Source: an uncultured Bacillaceae bacterium (lineage in GTDB: Bacteria; Bacillota; Bacilli; Bacillales; Caldibacillaceae). Taken from it: 64,000 nt of DNA. The notes beneath the pieces were generated by a model. The model made no database searches, was not told the origin of the DNA, and was given only the letters and a program-made list of their open reading frames with translations. The stretch is from contig CALGYZ010000022.1 in NCBI GenBank assembly GCA_937934645.1, positions 28,871 through 92,870 on the forward strand, written 5' to 3'. A program made the position numbers and the translations under genes. Shown here piece by piece: positions 34,437-42,178 of this stretch (position 1 is the first letter of the stretch; each line of letters opens with the position of its first letter).

Positions 34437-34679
34437 TTAACCAAGATTCATAAAGAAACTTTCCGCTTTTTCCAAATAAATTGCTTCTTCCTCGCTTAAA
34501 TCATGCTCATCAACAATTGCATCGACCGGGCAGGCGGCAACACACGCACCGCAATCAATGCAGGAATTCGGGTCAATATAATATTGATCCGGTCCTTCCC
34601 TGATGCAGTCGACCGGACAAATGTCGACACATTCTGCTGCTTTTTCATCCCGGCATTTTTGGGTGATGACATAGGCCAT
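34437..34679 (-). CDS. 7Fe ferredoxin ([3Fe-4S][4Fe-4S], FdI type)
   Basis: An 80-residue ferredoxin. Eight cysteines are at 9, 17, 21, 25, 40, 43, 46 and 50. By comparison with Azotobacter FdI, Cys9/17/50 hold a [3Fe-4S] cluster and Cys21/40/43/46 a [4Fe-4S] cluster; the fourth ligand of a normal first cluster is absent (DEK at 11-13). It lies 21 bases after the decarboxylase gene and in one unit with a ferredoxin reductase and a Rieske oxygenase, so it is the likely electron carrier. GAAGGAGAGATTACT precedes the ATG. Confidence 0.9.
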   Translation of the reverse strand: MAYVITQKCRDEKAAECVDICPVDCIREGPDQYYIDPNSCIDCGACVAACPVDAIVDEHDLSEEEAIYLEKAESFFMNLG

Positions 34680-34700
34680 AGTAATCTCTCCTTCTTGATT

Positions 34701-35756
34701 TTATTGTTTTACGATGTTTTGACCTGCTTTGTTTTCAACAGCCTGAACGGTTTCCGGATCAATGTTTAAAAAGCGCAACGCATTTAGGCCGTGAAGCTTT
34801 TTCCGGTCCTCCAGGCTTAATCCCGGTGTTTCATCGATGACTTTTCCGGACGGAATTTCTCTGAGCAAAAAAGGGTAATCCGAACCGGCAATGAGCTTGT
34901 CAACACCAAAGCGTTCAATCATTAAGCCGAGGTTTTTCGGATCGTATACGAGCGTGTCATAGTATAATTGTTTAGCATAATGGCTCGGCGGCTTATCTGT
35001 TTTCCGGATTTGCGGCCAGACCGTCCATCCTTTCTCCATTCGAGGCAATATATAAGGAAGGGAACCTCCGCCATGGGCAAAGCAAAGTTTTAAATCCGGA
35101 TATTTGTCGAGCATCCCGCTCATGATAATGCTTCCGGCCGCCAACGCCGTTTCAGACGGCATGCCGACCATATACATAAAATTGTATCTTGGCATTCTTT
35201 CCCGGCCTAAAGTAGCCCATGGATGTACAAAGATCGGTACTTTCCAGTCATTTGCTGCCTTGAAGAACGGTTCCAAATCCGGATCATCAAGGTTTTTGCC
35301 GTTCACGTTCGTGCCGATTTCAATTCCTTTCAAACCGAGTTTATGAACAGCCCTGTCCATTTCTTCAATAGCCAGATCCGCATCTTGCAGAGGCACCGTT
35401 CCCAGGCCGATAAATTTTTCCGGATGTTCGTTTACAACTGAGGCGATAAAATCGTTTTGGTATTTGGCCAATTCCAGTCCTTTATCCGGATCCGCCCAAT
35501 AACTGAATGTAACAGGGATTGGGGAGAGAACTTGAATGTCAATTCCTTCTTTTTCCATATCGTTAATCCGGACTTCGGCATCCCAGGCCTGGTCCGTAAT
35601 TTTTCTGAATACTTTTCCCTTGACCATAATATTGGCCCCGCAGCTGCACGTTTTTTCCAATACGGGCCAGCGGTCATCCCCGTACTTTTCCGCCATATTC
35701 AAAAAATCTTCGGATATAATATGCGTGTGAAAGTCGACTCTCAAGATTTTATTCAT
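34701..35756 (-). CDS. ACMSD-type amidohydrolase, probable ring-cleavage-product decarboxylase
   Basis: A 351-residue TIM-barrel amidohydrolase-2 protein. The metal residues His10, His12 (DFHTH), His178 (FVHPW), His228 (FAHGGG) and Asp293 (GSDYP) are nearly in register with those of Pseudomonas ACMSD (His9, His11, His177, His228, Asp294). The two substrate-carboxylate arginines of ACMSD have counterparts Arg51 and Arg239. This is strong evidence for non-oxidative decarboxylation of a carboxylated muconic semialdehyde. In Paenibacillus the pra pathway uses a decarboxylase (PraH) on 5-carboxy-2-hydroxymuconate semialdehyde, the best model here. GGAGCGTCCGAAA precedes the ATG. Confidence 0.88.
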   Translation of the reverse strand: MNKILRVDFHTHIISEDFLNMAEKYGDDRWPVLEKTCSCGANIMVKGKVFRKITDQAWDAEVRINDMEKEGIDIQVLSPIPVTFSYWADPDKGLELAKYQNDFIASVVNEHPEKFIGLGTVPLQDADLAIEEMDRAVHKLGLKGIEIGTNVNGKNLDDPDLEPFFKAANDWKVPIFVHPWATLGRERMPRYNFMYMVGMPSETALAAGSIIMSGMLDKYPDLKLCFAHGGGSLPYILPRMEKGWTVWPQIRKTDKPPSHYAKQLYYDTLVYDPKNLGLMIERFGVDKLIAGSDYPFLLREIPSGKVIDETPGLSLEDRKKLHGLNALRFLNIDPETVQAVENKAGQNIVKQ

Positions 35757-35793
35757 TTTCGGACGCTCCTAAAAATGTATTATTAGGTTAAGA

Positions 35794-35824
35794 GAGAGAT
35801 AGACAAGCAAGTTGTCTACCTCTC
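35794..35824 (-). promoter_or_regulatory. Intercistronic hairpin between dioxygenase and decarboxylase genes
   Basis: GAGAGGTAGACAA pairs with TTGTCTATCTCTC (one mismatch) around a 5-base loop, directly after the dioxygenase stop. There is no T run, so it is more likely a processing or stability element than a full terminator. Confidence 0.5.
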
Positions 35825-35836
35825 CCACAAAATGGC

Positions 35837-36844
35837 TTACTTTTCGATTTTTGATCCGTAGCTGAAGTATGTTTGCGGCGGTTTTGTTCCCCAAATGTCG
35901 AGTCCGAGTTCACCAACATCAGACGGCCATTCGATCGGTTTCCAATCCGGCGCAAAGATGAGGAATCCACCTGTCCAAACTTCTACGCGGTGGCCGGACG
36001 GCTCAAATACGTAGATGAACTGAGCACCGCTGGTACCGTGTTTGCCCGGACCCCATTCGATTTTAATGCCGTTTTCAACCATGATGTTTGCGGCACGGAT
36101 CAGCTCATCACCTGTATCCAGGTAGTAAGCCAGGTGGTGTAAATGTGCACCGTTTTGATTGGAGTTTCTCATGAGTGCAAGCTCATGGGAGATATTCGTA
36201 CGGCTCAACCAGGATCCGATGCGCTCATCTTCTTTGTTCTTAATGAAGTAACGATGATGTACGCCAAGGAACTCTGTCCACCACTCTTGTTCTTTCTGCA
36301 CGTCATTAACCAGGAAGTTTACGTGGTCAAAGCGGCGCGGTGATACACCTCTGGCCGGATATTTTGTCGGATGGCTCGGTAAAATCGACTTAATAGCCGG
36401 GTCATCCGTCGTAAACAATTTCTTCTCCCAATACAACTCAATTGGTACACCGGACGGAGACGTAAATTCAACAGTATCGCCCAATCCGTTTTTCGTTCCG
36501 CCTTCCACCCATTTGTACTCAATGTTTTGCTTTTTCAATTCTTCCACAAACAAATCCAGGGATTCTTTCGAGCTTACACGCCAGCCTACACGGCTTACAC
36601 TGGATTCTGTGGCAGCCTTTAAGATGAGTGTATAGTGATCATAGTCCTGCCATGCCCGCAAATATGCGCGGTCACCGTCAATTTCGGATACATACAAGCC
36701 CAATACATCACGGAAGAACCACAGAGACTTTTCAAAGTTGTTTACGTTGATTTCAATGTGCCCGATATGAGCCACTGTGCGTAAATACAGTTTCAACCTC
36801 TCTTCAGCAGATAGTTTTGTTACTTCGTCTACTACTTTAGCCAT
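35837..36844 (-). CDS. Extradiol (catechol 2,3-type) dioxygenase, VOC superfamily
   Basis: A 335-residue type I extradiol dioxygenase with two pairs of VOC modules. Iron ligands are His174 (RRFDHVNF), His237 (LHHLAYY) and Glu288 (RVEVWTGG). Second-sphere residues matching XylE His246 and Tyr255 are His269 and Tyr278. It opens a catechol ring next to the diol, giving a hydroxymuconic semialdehyde. The adjacent decarboxylase suggests that the true substrate carries a carboxyl group, for example protocatechuate cleaved at 2,3; catechol itself cannot be excluded. AAAGGAGAGGTGTCAA precedes the ATG. Confidence 0.92.
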   Translation of the reverse strand: MAKVVDEVTKLSAEERLKLYLRTVAHIGHIEINVNNFEKSLWFFRDVLGLYVSEIDGDRAYLRAWQDYDHYTLILKAATESSVSRVGWRVSSKESLDLFVEELKKQNIEYKWVEGGTKNGLGDTVEFTSPSGVPIELYWEKKLFTTDDPAIKSILPSHPTKYPARGVSPRRFDHVNFLVNDVQKEQEWWTEFLGVHHRYFIKNKEDERIGSWLSRTNISHELALMRNSNQNGAHLHHLAYYLDTGDELIRAANIMVENGIKIEWGPGKHGTSGAQFIYVFEPSGHRVEVWTGGFLIFAPDWKPIEWPSDVGELGLDIWGTKPPQTYFSYGSKIEK

Positions 36845-36881
36845 TTGACACCTCTCCTTTTTTGTTTTTTATATTTAAAAA

Positions 36882-37901
36882 TTAATTAATGACTGACGCT
36901 GTTTTTTTCTTTGCCCTTCTGGCCATAATAGATGTACTGTGTGCGGTGTGCAATGATTCATCCGGATTGATGAATACTTTGGCATTGCTGACCGCAACAG
37001 GTGCTTCACCAAATCCCGTAGCAATCAAATTGACTCTTCCGGGATAGGTTGCAATGTCCCCAACCGCGTAAATTCCGGGAATATTCGTTTCTTGTCTGTA
37101 ATTTACAACGATTGAATTTTTCTCTATTTTCAAACCCCAGTTATTGATCGGCCCCAGATTTGAGACATATCCGTAATTCACGATAAAGTGATCGGCATTT
37201 AATTCGATTTCTTCATTTGTTTTCACATTTTTCACAACAACGGATTCAAGTTTTGACTGACCGATTAACTGGGATGGAACAAACGGAGTTAGAATGTTTA
37301 CAGAACTTTCTTTCAGCTGGTTCACACTATGTTCATGAGCCCTGAATCTGTCACGTCGGTGGACGATCGTAACTTTTGCAGCGGTTTTTTCCAACATCAG
37401 AGCCCAATCAACCGCCGAGTCACCGCCGCCGAAAACGACGACTTCTTTACCGGCGAAATCGTTAATATTTGTCACTTTGTAATGAAGATTGATATTTTCA
37501 TATTTTTCTTCATCCGGTAAGTTCATCGTTCTCGGTTTAAACGCCCCGTTCCCGGCGGATATGATAATTGTTCTGGCATAATGTTCCTGCACATTGGTAG
37601 TAATTTTGAAAATTCCGTCTTCTTTGGTTACATCGATGGCTTCTTCATTCAAGCAAATTTCCGGATTAAACTGGCTCATTTGTTCCTTCAGTTTTTCGAT
37701 AAGTTCGCCGGCCTTTACTTTTGGAAAACCGGCAATATCATATATATATTTGTCAGGATAAAGGGCTGCCAGTTGACCGCCCAATTGGGGCAGGCTTTCA
37801 ATGATTTTTACGGAAGCCTGCCGCATACCGGCATAGAAAGCGGTAAACATCCCGACTGGACCGCCGCCGATGATCGCAATGTCAACAATATTTTTAATCA
37901 T
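36882..37901 (-). CDS. Ferredoxin-NADP reductase, YumC (TrxR-like) type
   Basis: A 339-residue flavoprotein with an FAD-binding GGGPVG (12-17), an NADPH-binding GGGDSAVDWA and the C-terminal GIYAVGDIATYPG motif. It lacks the CxxC of thioredoxin reductase, as expected for the Bacillus type 2 ferredoxin reductase. Here it should reduce the 7Fe ferredoxin that feeds the Rieske oxygenase. GAAGGGGGGTGGATAA precedes the ATG. It lies 45 bases after the oxygenase beta subunit. This reductase type is unusual beside a Rieske oxygenase. Confidence 0.92.
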   Translation of the reverse strand: MIKNIVDIAIIGGGPVGMFTAFYAGMRQASVKIIESLPQLGGQLAALYPDKYIYDIAGFPKVKAGELIEKLKEQMSQFNPEICLNEEAIDVTKEDGIFKITTNVQEHYARTIIISAGNGAFKPRTMNLPDEEKYENINLHYKVTNINDFAGKEVVVFGGGDSAVDWALMLEKTAAKVTIVHRRDRFRAHEHSVNQLKESSVNILTPFVPSQLIGQSKLESVVVKNVKTNEEIELNADHFIVNYGYVSNLGPINNWGLKIEKNSIVVNYRQETNIPGIYAVGDIATYPGRVNLIATGFGEAPVAVSNAKVFINPDESLHTAHSTSIMARRAKKKTASVIN

Positions 37902-37946
37902 TTATCCACCCCCCTTCTTTATCTAATTTTCGCGGAACCCAGAATA

Positions 37947-38444
37947 CTATAAGATCAAGCTGACTTTACCTTGCGGACGCAGGCTGTCCAAATGCAAAAT
38001 GACCTTTTTGCTTTTGATCTTTAATTGTCCGTTTTCCACGACGAGCTCATATTTATGTCTGCCGACTAATGTGTCGAACACTTCCCGTTTCGTACGATGG
38101 GTTGTAAAGTTGCATTCGGCTTTAATGATGTCTTTTTCCAGGTCCGTAACGATGATGTTATGGTAATTTCTTGTTGTCGTGGAGTGCGGGTACTCAACAT
38201 GCGCTTCCTTTTTCAGAAGGCGTTCCGCACGGTCCTGCAATCTTCTCCGGTTGTCATGGGCAATGTACAGAGCTTCTCTCGGATCTGCATCCGGACGGCC
38301 GATCGGCGGGATGGTATATTTCCCGTCGTCCGTGAACAGGTCAGCCCACTCCAGCAGTTTCCATTCGTCCAACAACTTGGCCTCGTAGTAGAGAAAGTCT
38401 ACGACATCTTGGTAAGTTACTTGATTGAGCGTTTCTGTCGTCAT
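37947..38444 (-). CDS. Rieske ring-hydroxylating oxygenase, beta subunit
   Basis: A 165-residue protein of the SnoaL-like ring-hydroxylating beta-subunit family, with the typical start (VVDFLYYEAKLLDEWKLLEWADLFTDDGKY) and the segment ALYIAHDNRRRLQDRAERL. It has a structural role in the alpha3beta3 oxygenase. Its ATG overlaps the alpha stop by four bases, and AAGGAGG lies within the end of the alpha gene, so subunit synthesis is coupled. Confidence 0.95.
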   Translation of the reverse strand: MTTETLNQVTYQDVVDFLYYEAKLLDEWKLLEWADLFTDDGKYTIPPIGRPDADPREALYIAHDNRRRLQDRAERLLKKEAHVEYPHSTTTRNYHNIIVTDLEKDIIKAECNFTTHRTKREVFDTLVGRHKYELVVENGQLKIKSKKVILHLDSLRPQGKVSLIL

Positions 38445-39718
38445 GAACGCACAACCTCCTTGGAAAGGGATTTTTCCATAATTTCTTTATATTTTCTCCA
38501 GAAGCTGCGCATTTGCAGTTCGTCTGTTGCCCGTTGATTTTCTTTTCCGCGCGGCATTCCTTTGGAGATGTCGTTCCATTCAAATTCTTTGTTGTTAGTA
38601 TAAGCTTCCTGGCACAGCTCAAGCGCTTCGTTGTCGTCCGGTGTTGAGAATCCGCCCGGTCCAAGAAATTCGAGGAAGTTGTCATTTCTTGCTAAACGAT
38701 GCTTGCCATCTTCGTCGACCGGTGCTAGTGCGTAGCCCCAAACTTCCATGTAACCCGGCTTCACCGGATAGAAGGTACGGATGGTAATCGCCATGATGTC
38801 GTTAATGACCAAGTTCGGGAAAATCAGGATGTTCCGGTTCCACTCCGTCATCCGTCTACCGCGTTCCTCACCGTATTTATCAATTAAGCGGGCTTTGATT
38901 TTATCCATTTTTTCCTTCAATTCCTGATCCCAAACCGGTGTCCAGGATGCAATCGGTCTTCCCCACGGTGCTTCATATTCCATTACAGCGTGTCCATTTC
39001 CAAGGTCAACGCCCCGTCCTTCAACATGGAGTTTCTTCAAGTTCGGATCCTGGGATTTCTTAATGTCGAAATATGTTTTGTGTGTCGGCATGGCGTGATA
39101 CAGGTCGACACTGTTTTCCGCCAGCAGCTTCCAGTTTGCTCTTACTGCATACTCCTGGATGCCTGGCAATACTTCCATACCTGTTTCAGATTGGTCAACA
39201 ACGAGATCGAGATATTCTTTTGCATTGCCTAAATACTCATCAAGGGATACAGCATTGTCGTCAAAGTTGACAAACATGAATCCGCGGTAGCTTTCAAGAC
39301 GTTTTACTTCTTTCAGATCCTTGGATCCATCAGCGTTAAAGTCTTCCGGATATCCGTCTCTTCCCGGCAGGCTGTGTAACTCTCCGGTGTTTTTAAAGCT
39401 CCAGGCGTGGTAGAAACAACGGAATGCTCTTGCATTTCCTTCACTTTCCCGGCAAACGAGCGCTCCGCGGTGCGGGCATGTGTTGTAGAATGCACGGATT
39501 TTTCCGTCTTCGCCGCGTACGAATAATAAGTTCCGTCCTCCTACTCTTTTCCGTTTAAAGTCACCCGGTTTCGGAAGCTCGGACTCATGACCGATAAACA
39601 ACCAGCATTTACTGAAAATTTCTTCGCGTTCTTTAGCTAAAATTTCTTCACTGATAAATACATCGCGGTGAACGAGAAACTCATTCTTTTCCACATTATC
39701 GATGACGAGTTGCCTCAT
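38441..39718 (-). CDS. Rieske ring-hydroxylating oxygenase, alpha subunit
   Basis: A 425-residue catalytic subunit. The Rieske [2Fe-2S] site is Cys81-Pro-His83 and Cys101-x2-His104. The mononuclear iron site is His208 and His213 (DLYHAMPTH) with an Asp at 360/361 (TPDD), and the inter-subunit electron-relay Asp205 is present. It should dihydroxylate an aromatic ring or remove an amino or other group. No cis-diol dehydrogenase follows, which favours a substrate whose dioxygenation re-aromatises spontaneously, such as an aminobenzoate; this is inference. GGAGGGATTGCTTT precedes the ATG. First gene of the arm, divergent from the LysR gene. Confidence 0.95.
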   Translation of the reverse strand: MRQLVIDNVEKNEFLVHRDVFISEEILAKEREEIFSKCWLFIGHESELPKPGDFKRKRVGGRNLLFVRGEDGKIRAFYNTCPHRGALVCRESEGNARAFRCFYHAWSFKNTGELHSLPGRDGYPEDFNADGSKDLKEVKRLESYRGFMFVNFDDNAVSLDEYLGNAKEYLDLVVDQSETGMEVLPGIQEYAVRANWKLLAENSVDLYHAMPTHKTYFDIKKSQDPNLKKLHVEGRGVDLGNGHAVMEYEAPWGRPIASWTPVWDQELKEKMDKIKARLIDKYGEERGRRMTEWNRNILIFPNLVINDIMAITIRTFYPVKPGYMEVWGYALAPVDEDGKHRLARNDNFLEFLGPGGFSTPDDNEALELCQEAYTNNKEFEWNDISKGMPRGKENQRATDELQMRSFWRKYKEIMEKSLSKEVVRS

Positions 39719-39744
39719 AAAGCAATCCCTCCATTTTAATGTTT

Positions 39745-39760
39745 ATTCAAACGTTTTCAT
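39745..39760 (-). promoter_or_regulatory. Candidate catabolite-repression (cre-like) site
   Basis: ATGAAAACGTTTGAAT on the minus strand matches the CcpA cre core (TGWNANCGNTNWCA) except at two positions near the end. It lies in the leader just before the oxygenase alpha gene, where a bound CcpA could block transcription. Confidence 0.4.
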
Positions 39761-39909
39761 TTTGGCTGATTCTTGTGTAATTCCCATCCGGTATACCGCT
39801 GATCCTGTCCGTCTACTACTGAGTTATGCCCTCCGAATATGCTAGTTTGATTGCCACCCCCTTGGATTTGTAATCCCTTTCAGTTTTTGTCAAATTTGTG
39901 ACTTTTTTT

Positions 39910-39950
39910 TGTCTAATTTTAGTATAGTAGACAGAATAGTTTTTATCCAA
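39910..39950 (-). promoter_or_regulatory. Candidate promoter and operator of the oxygenase operon
   Basis: On the minus strand TTGGAT (39945-39950) and TATACT (39921-39926) are 18 bases apart. TGTCTA-N12-TAGACA (39910-39915 and 39928-39933) is an inverted repeat straddling the -10 element. A weaker alternative promoter, TTGACA-N16-TACAAA, lies downstream. The whole 39719-40134 gap is AT-rich and contains no gene. Confidence 0.45.
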
Positions 39951-40033
39951 TAGAATTTATTTTAATATTTTAATATTTAAAAAAATATATTTATAGTAAC
40001 TTTTTAGAAATTACTTTATTTTTCGTCTATTTA

Positions 40034-40062
40034 TTGACAATATGTAATATTTTTCCTAATAT
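40034..40062 (+). promoter_or_regulatory. Sigma-A promoter of the LysR gene
   Basis: TTGACA and TAATAT are exactly 17 bases apart, about 70 bases before the start codon. Confidence 0.65.
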
Positions 40063-40134
40063 TAAAGAAAATATTTATAAACTTTGTGACATTTTGAAAA
40101 GTGATATGAGAAGTATTTTTCCGGAGGTATGCTG

Positions 40135-41019
40135 ATGAACGAAAGCCAGCTGGAAACATTCCTCACAGTGGCCGAGTACAAAAGTTTTTCAAAAGCAGCA
40201 GAAATACTCGGGGTAACGCAACCAACCGTCACGTCAAGAATCAAAACATTGGAAAATACTTTGGAGTTTTCTTTATTCACCAGAGACGGTCACGAAATTT
40301 CATTGACAAAAGAAGGCGGGTTGTTTCTGGAATACGCTAAGAATATTTTAGTCAATATCCGCCATGCAAAGGAAATTAAAAATATCGTAAAATCGCCGGA
40401 AATCAAAGTAGGATTCTCACCGGGATATGCCTATTCCTTTATCATTGAAACATTGAAAGCGGTTAAAGCCCTTGGGAATATTAATGTTCAAATCATTGAC
40501 GGCTTTAGTTCGGAAATGTTGTACGAAAAAGTTGTATCCGGCGATCTCGACCTGATTTTCACCAGAGAAGTTTCCCACGAAAACCCGAACATCGAATCAG
40601 AATATTTATTTGACAATCATCTTGTTGTCGTACTTCCCACTGATCATCCATTAATTGAAAAACATCCCCTCCACATCGAAGACTTAAGCAACGAAACGAT
40701 CTTCAGTTATAAGCGGAACTCAGAACTTTGGAATATGATTGACAATCAACTGATTAAAGCGCAAAATATTAACCGCATTGATCTGGAAAATAATGAAATG
40801 TTGCTGAATGCGGTTGCCAACGGGCTAGGTATTGGCATTATCCCGGAACTCGGCGTCGATCAAAAATATAAGAAAAAAATATGTATTGCATCCATCAACG
40901 AGTTGAGAAAAATCCCCAACAAAGTGTATGTCCGATACAGGAAGCATTCCTATATTGAAAAGTTGGCAAAAAAGATTATTTATGCGGTCATCAACCATAA
41001 ATATTCCGCCAAACCGTAA
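40135..41019 (+). CDS. LysR-family transcriptional regulator
   Basis: A 294-residue LTTR with the N-terminal winged helix (SQLETFLTVAEYKSFSKAAEILGVTQPTVTSRIKTLE) and a C-terminal co-inducer domain. Divergent from the oxygenase alpha gene, the usual arrangement for an LTTR that activates the neighbouring operon in response to a pathway substrate or intermediate. The ATG at 40135 lies 7 bases after CCGGAGGT; the ATG at 40129 is too close to that site. A perfect terminator follows. The ligand cannot be predicted. Confidence 0.93.
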   Translation: MNESQLETFLTVAEYKSFSKAAEILGVTQPTVTSRIKTLENTLEFSLFTRDGHEISLTKEGGLFLEYAKNILVNIRHAKEIKNIVKSPEIKVGFSPGYAYSFIIETLKAVKALGNINVQIIDGFSSEMLYEKVVSGDLDLIFTREVSHENPNIESEYLFDNHLVVVLPTDHPLIEKHPLHIEDLSNETIFSYKRNSELWNMIDNQLIKAQNINRIDLENNEMLLNAVANGLGIGIIPELGVDQKYKKKICIASINELRKIPNKVYVRYRKHSYIEKLAKKIIYAVINHKYSAKP

Positions 41020-41034
41020 TAGATCTTATAATTG

Positions 41035-41072
41035 AAAATGAGACCGCCTTTGTCAAAAGGCGGTCTCATTTT
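41035..41072. terminator. Bidirectional terminator between the two arms of the island
   Basis: Perfect 17-base arms (core GAGACCGCCTTT, with AAAA and TTTT ends) around a 4-base loop. It stops the LysR transcript and, from the other side, the lower-pathway transcript. Confidence 0.95.
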
Positions 41073-41137
41073 TTGTCAACAACCGGAAAATAAATCCGCC
41101 GGCAGGCACGGAAAAGAATCCGGCCGCCGGCAAAATA

Positions 41138-41329
41138 TTACTTTCCAAGTTCCTTTGCCGATTTACCCCCGATCACCCAGTGGGTTTTCGGCACTTCCGT
41201 CACAAGCACCCGGACGTTTTCTTTCGGTGCATCCAAAGATTTACTGACGGCATCGGTCACATTTTTCACCATTGCTTCGATTTTATCCGGTGTTCTGCCT
41301 TCCAAAATATGAATGCTGACAAGAGGCAT
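41138..41329 (-). CDS. dmpI: 4-oxalocrotonate tautomerase
   Basis: A 63-residue tautomerase-superfamily protein. After Met removal the catalytic Pro1 is exposed (PLVSIHILEGR), with Arg residues in EGR and NVRVLV in the family positions. It ketonises 2-hydroxymuconate (4-oxalocrotonate enol). The ATG at 41329 is forced by the need for Pro1 and follows GGAGGTGAATGG; six extra upstream codons are rejected. Last gene of the lower-pathway transcript. Confidence 0.93.
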   Translation of the reverse strand: MPLVSIHILEGRTPDKIEAMVKNVTDAVSKSLDAPKENVRVLVTEVPKTHWVIGGKSAKELGK

Positions 41330-41356
41330 TCCATTCACCTCCATCATTCTCTTCTA

Positions 41357-42145
41357 TTACTCTTTCACGGAGAAAGAAATTTCGCCCATTCCGCCGAACT
41401 TAACTTCCACGTAATCGCCCGGTTCAATGGCAACAGCGGCAGTAATTCCGCCGGTTAAAATCGGTTGTCCGGCTTTCACTTTTTCTCCTTTTTTGCTCAG
41501 CAAATTGGCCAGTCTTGCCACGGAGTTGGCCGGATGGCCGAGCACCGCCGCACCGGCTCCGAGTGCTTTGATTTCACCGTTAACGGAAACTGTAACGCCG
41601 ACAACGTCCAGTTCCAGATCGCCAGGACTGCACAATTGGGTTCCGTAAATAGCGCCCGCTGCCGACGTATTATCGGCGATCACATCCGGTAATGTAAAGT
41701 TGAAGTTTTCATATCTGCTGTCGATAATTTCAATGGCCGGAAATACGTACTCAGTCGCCAGAAGCACATCGAGGGCCGTCACTCCGGGTCCTTCTAAATC
41801 CTTTCCTAAAACAAAGCCGATTTCCGGTTCAATCTTTGGATGTATGTAGTCTGAAAAACGGACCGGTTCCCCTTCTTCCACGACCATATAATCAAACACA
41901 TATCCGTAAATAGGGTTATCCACGTTCATTTGCTTCATTTTCGCTTCGCTCGTGATCCCCATTTTCGGCCCGACAATCGTATGGCCCTCTGCAAGCTTTT
42001 GCCGGACAATTTCTTCCTGCACGAGATACGCTTCATCAATAGTCAATTCCGGATATAATTCCGCAGTAATCTTTTTAATTTCACGCTTTTCTTTTTCCGC
42101 CTGATGGGTATAGTTCGCCAATTTTTCAATAAGCGCTTTATCCAT
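41357..42145 (-). CDS. dmpH: 4-oxalocrotonate decarboxylase
   Basis: A 262-residue protein of the hydratase/decarboxylase family. It resembles DmpH more than the hydratase DmpE: IVGPKMGITSEAKMKQM, PIYGYVFDYM, HPKIEPEIGF, EIIDSRYENFNF and LGAGAAVLGHPANSVARLAN all follow the decarboxylase pattern (from memory). Mg-dependent decarboxylation gives 2-oxopent-4-enoate (enol form). The ATG at 42145 follows GGAGGATGGAACA. The hydratase normally beside it is missing. Confidence 0.9.
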   Translation of the reverse strand: MDKALIEKLANYTHQAEKEKREIKKITAELYPELTIDEAYLVQEEIVRQKLAEGHTIVGPKMGITSEAKMKQMNVDNPIYGYVFDYMVVEEGEPVRFSDYIHPKIEPEIGFVLGKDLEGPGVTALDVLLATEYVFPAIEIIDSRYENFNFTLPDVIADNTSAAGAIYGTQLCSPGDLELDVVGVTVSVNGEIKALGAGAAVLGHPANSVARLANLLSKKGEKVKAGQPILTGGITAAVAIEPGDYVEVKFGGMGEISFSVKE

Positions 42146-42178
42146 TGTTCCATCCTCCATCCGAATTTTTTTGCCGGA

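Noticed and set aside
34701..35756. Amidohydrolase as part of a kynurenine-type 3-hydroxyanthranilate pathway
   Set aside because: The residue match to ACMSD is strong, but the ring-cleaving enzyme here is a VOC protein rather than the cupin 3-hydroxyanthranilate dioxygenase, and no aminomuconate deaminase is present.
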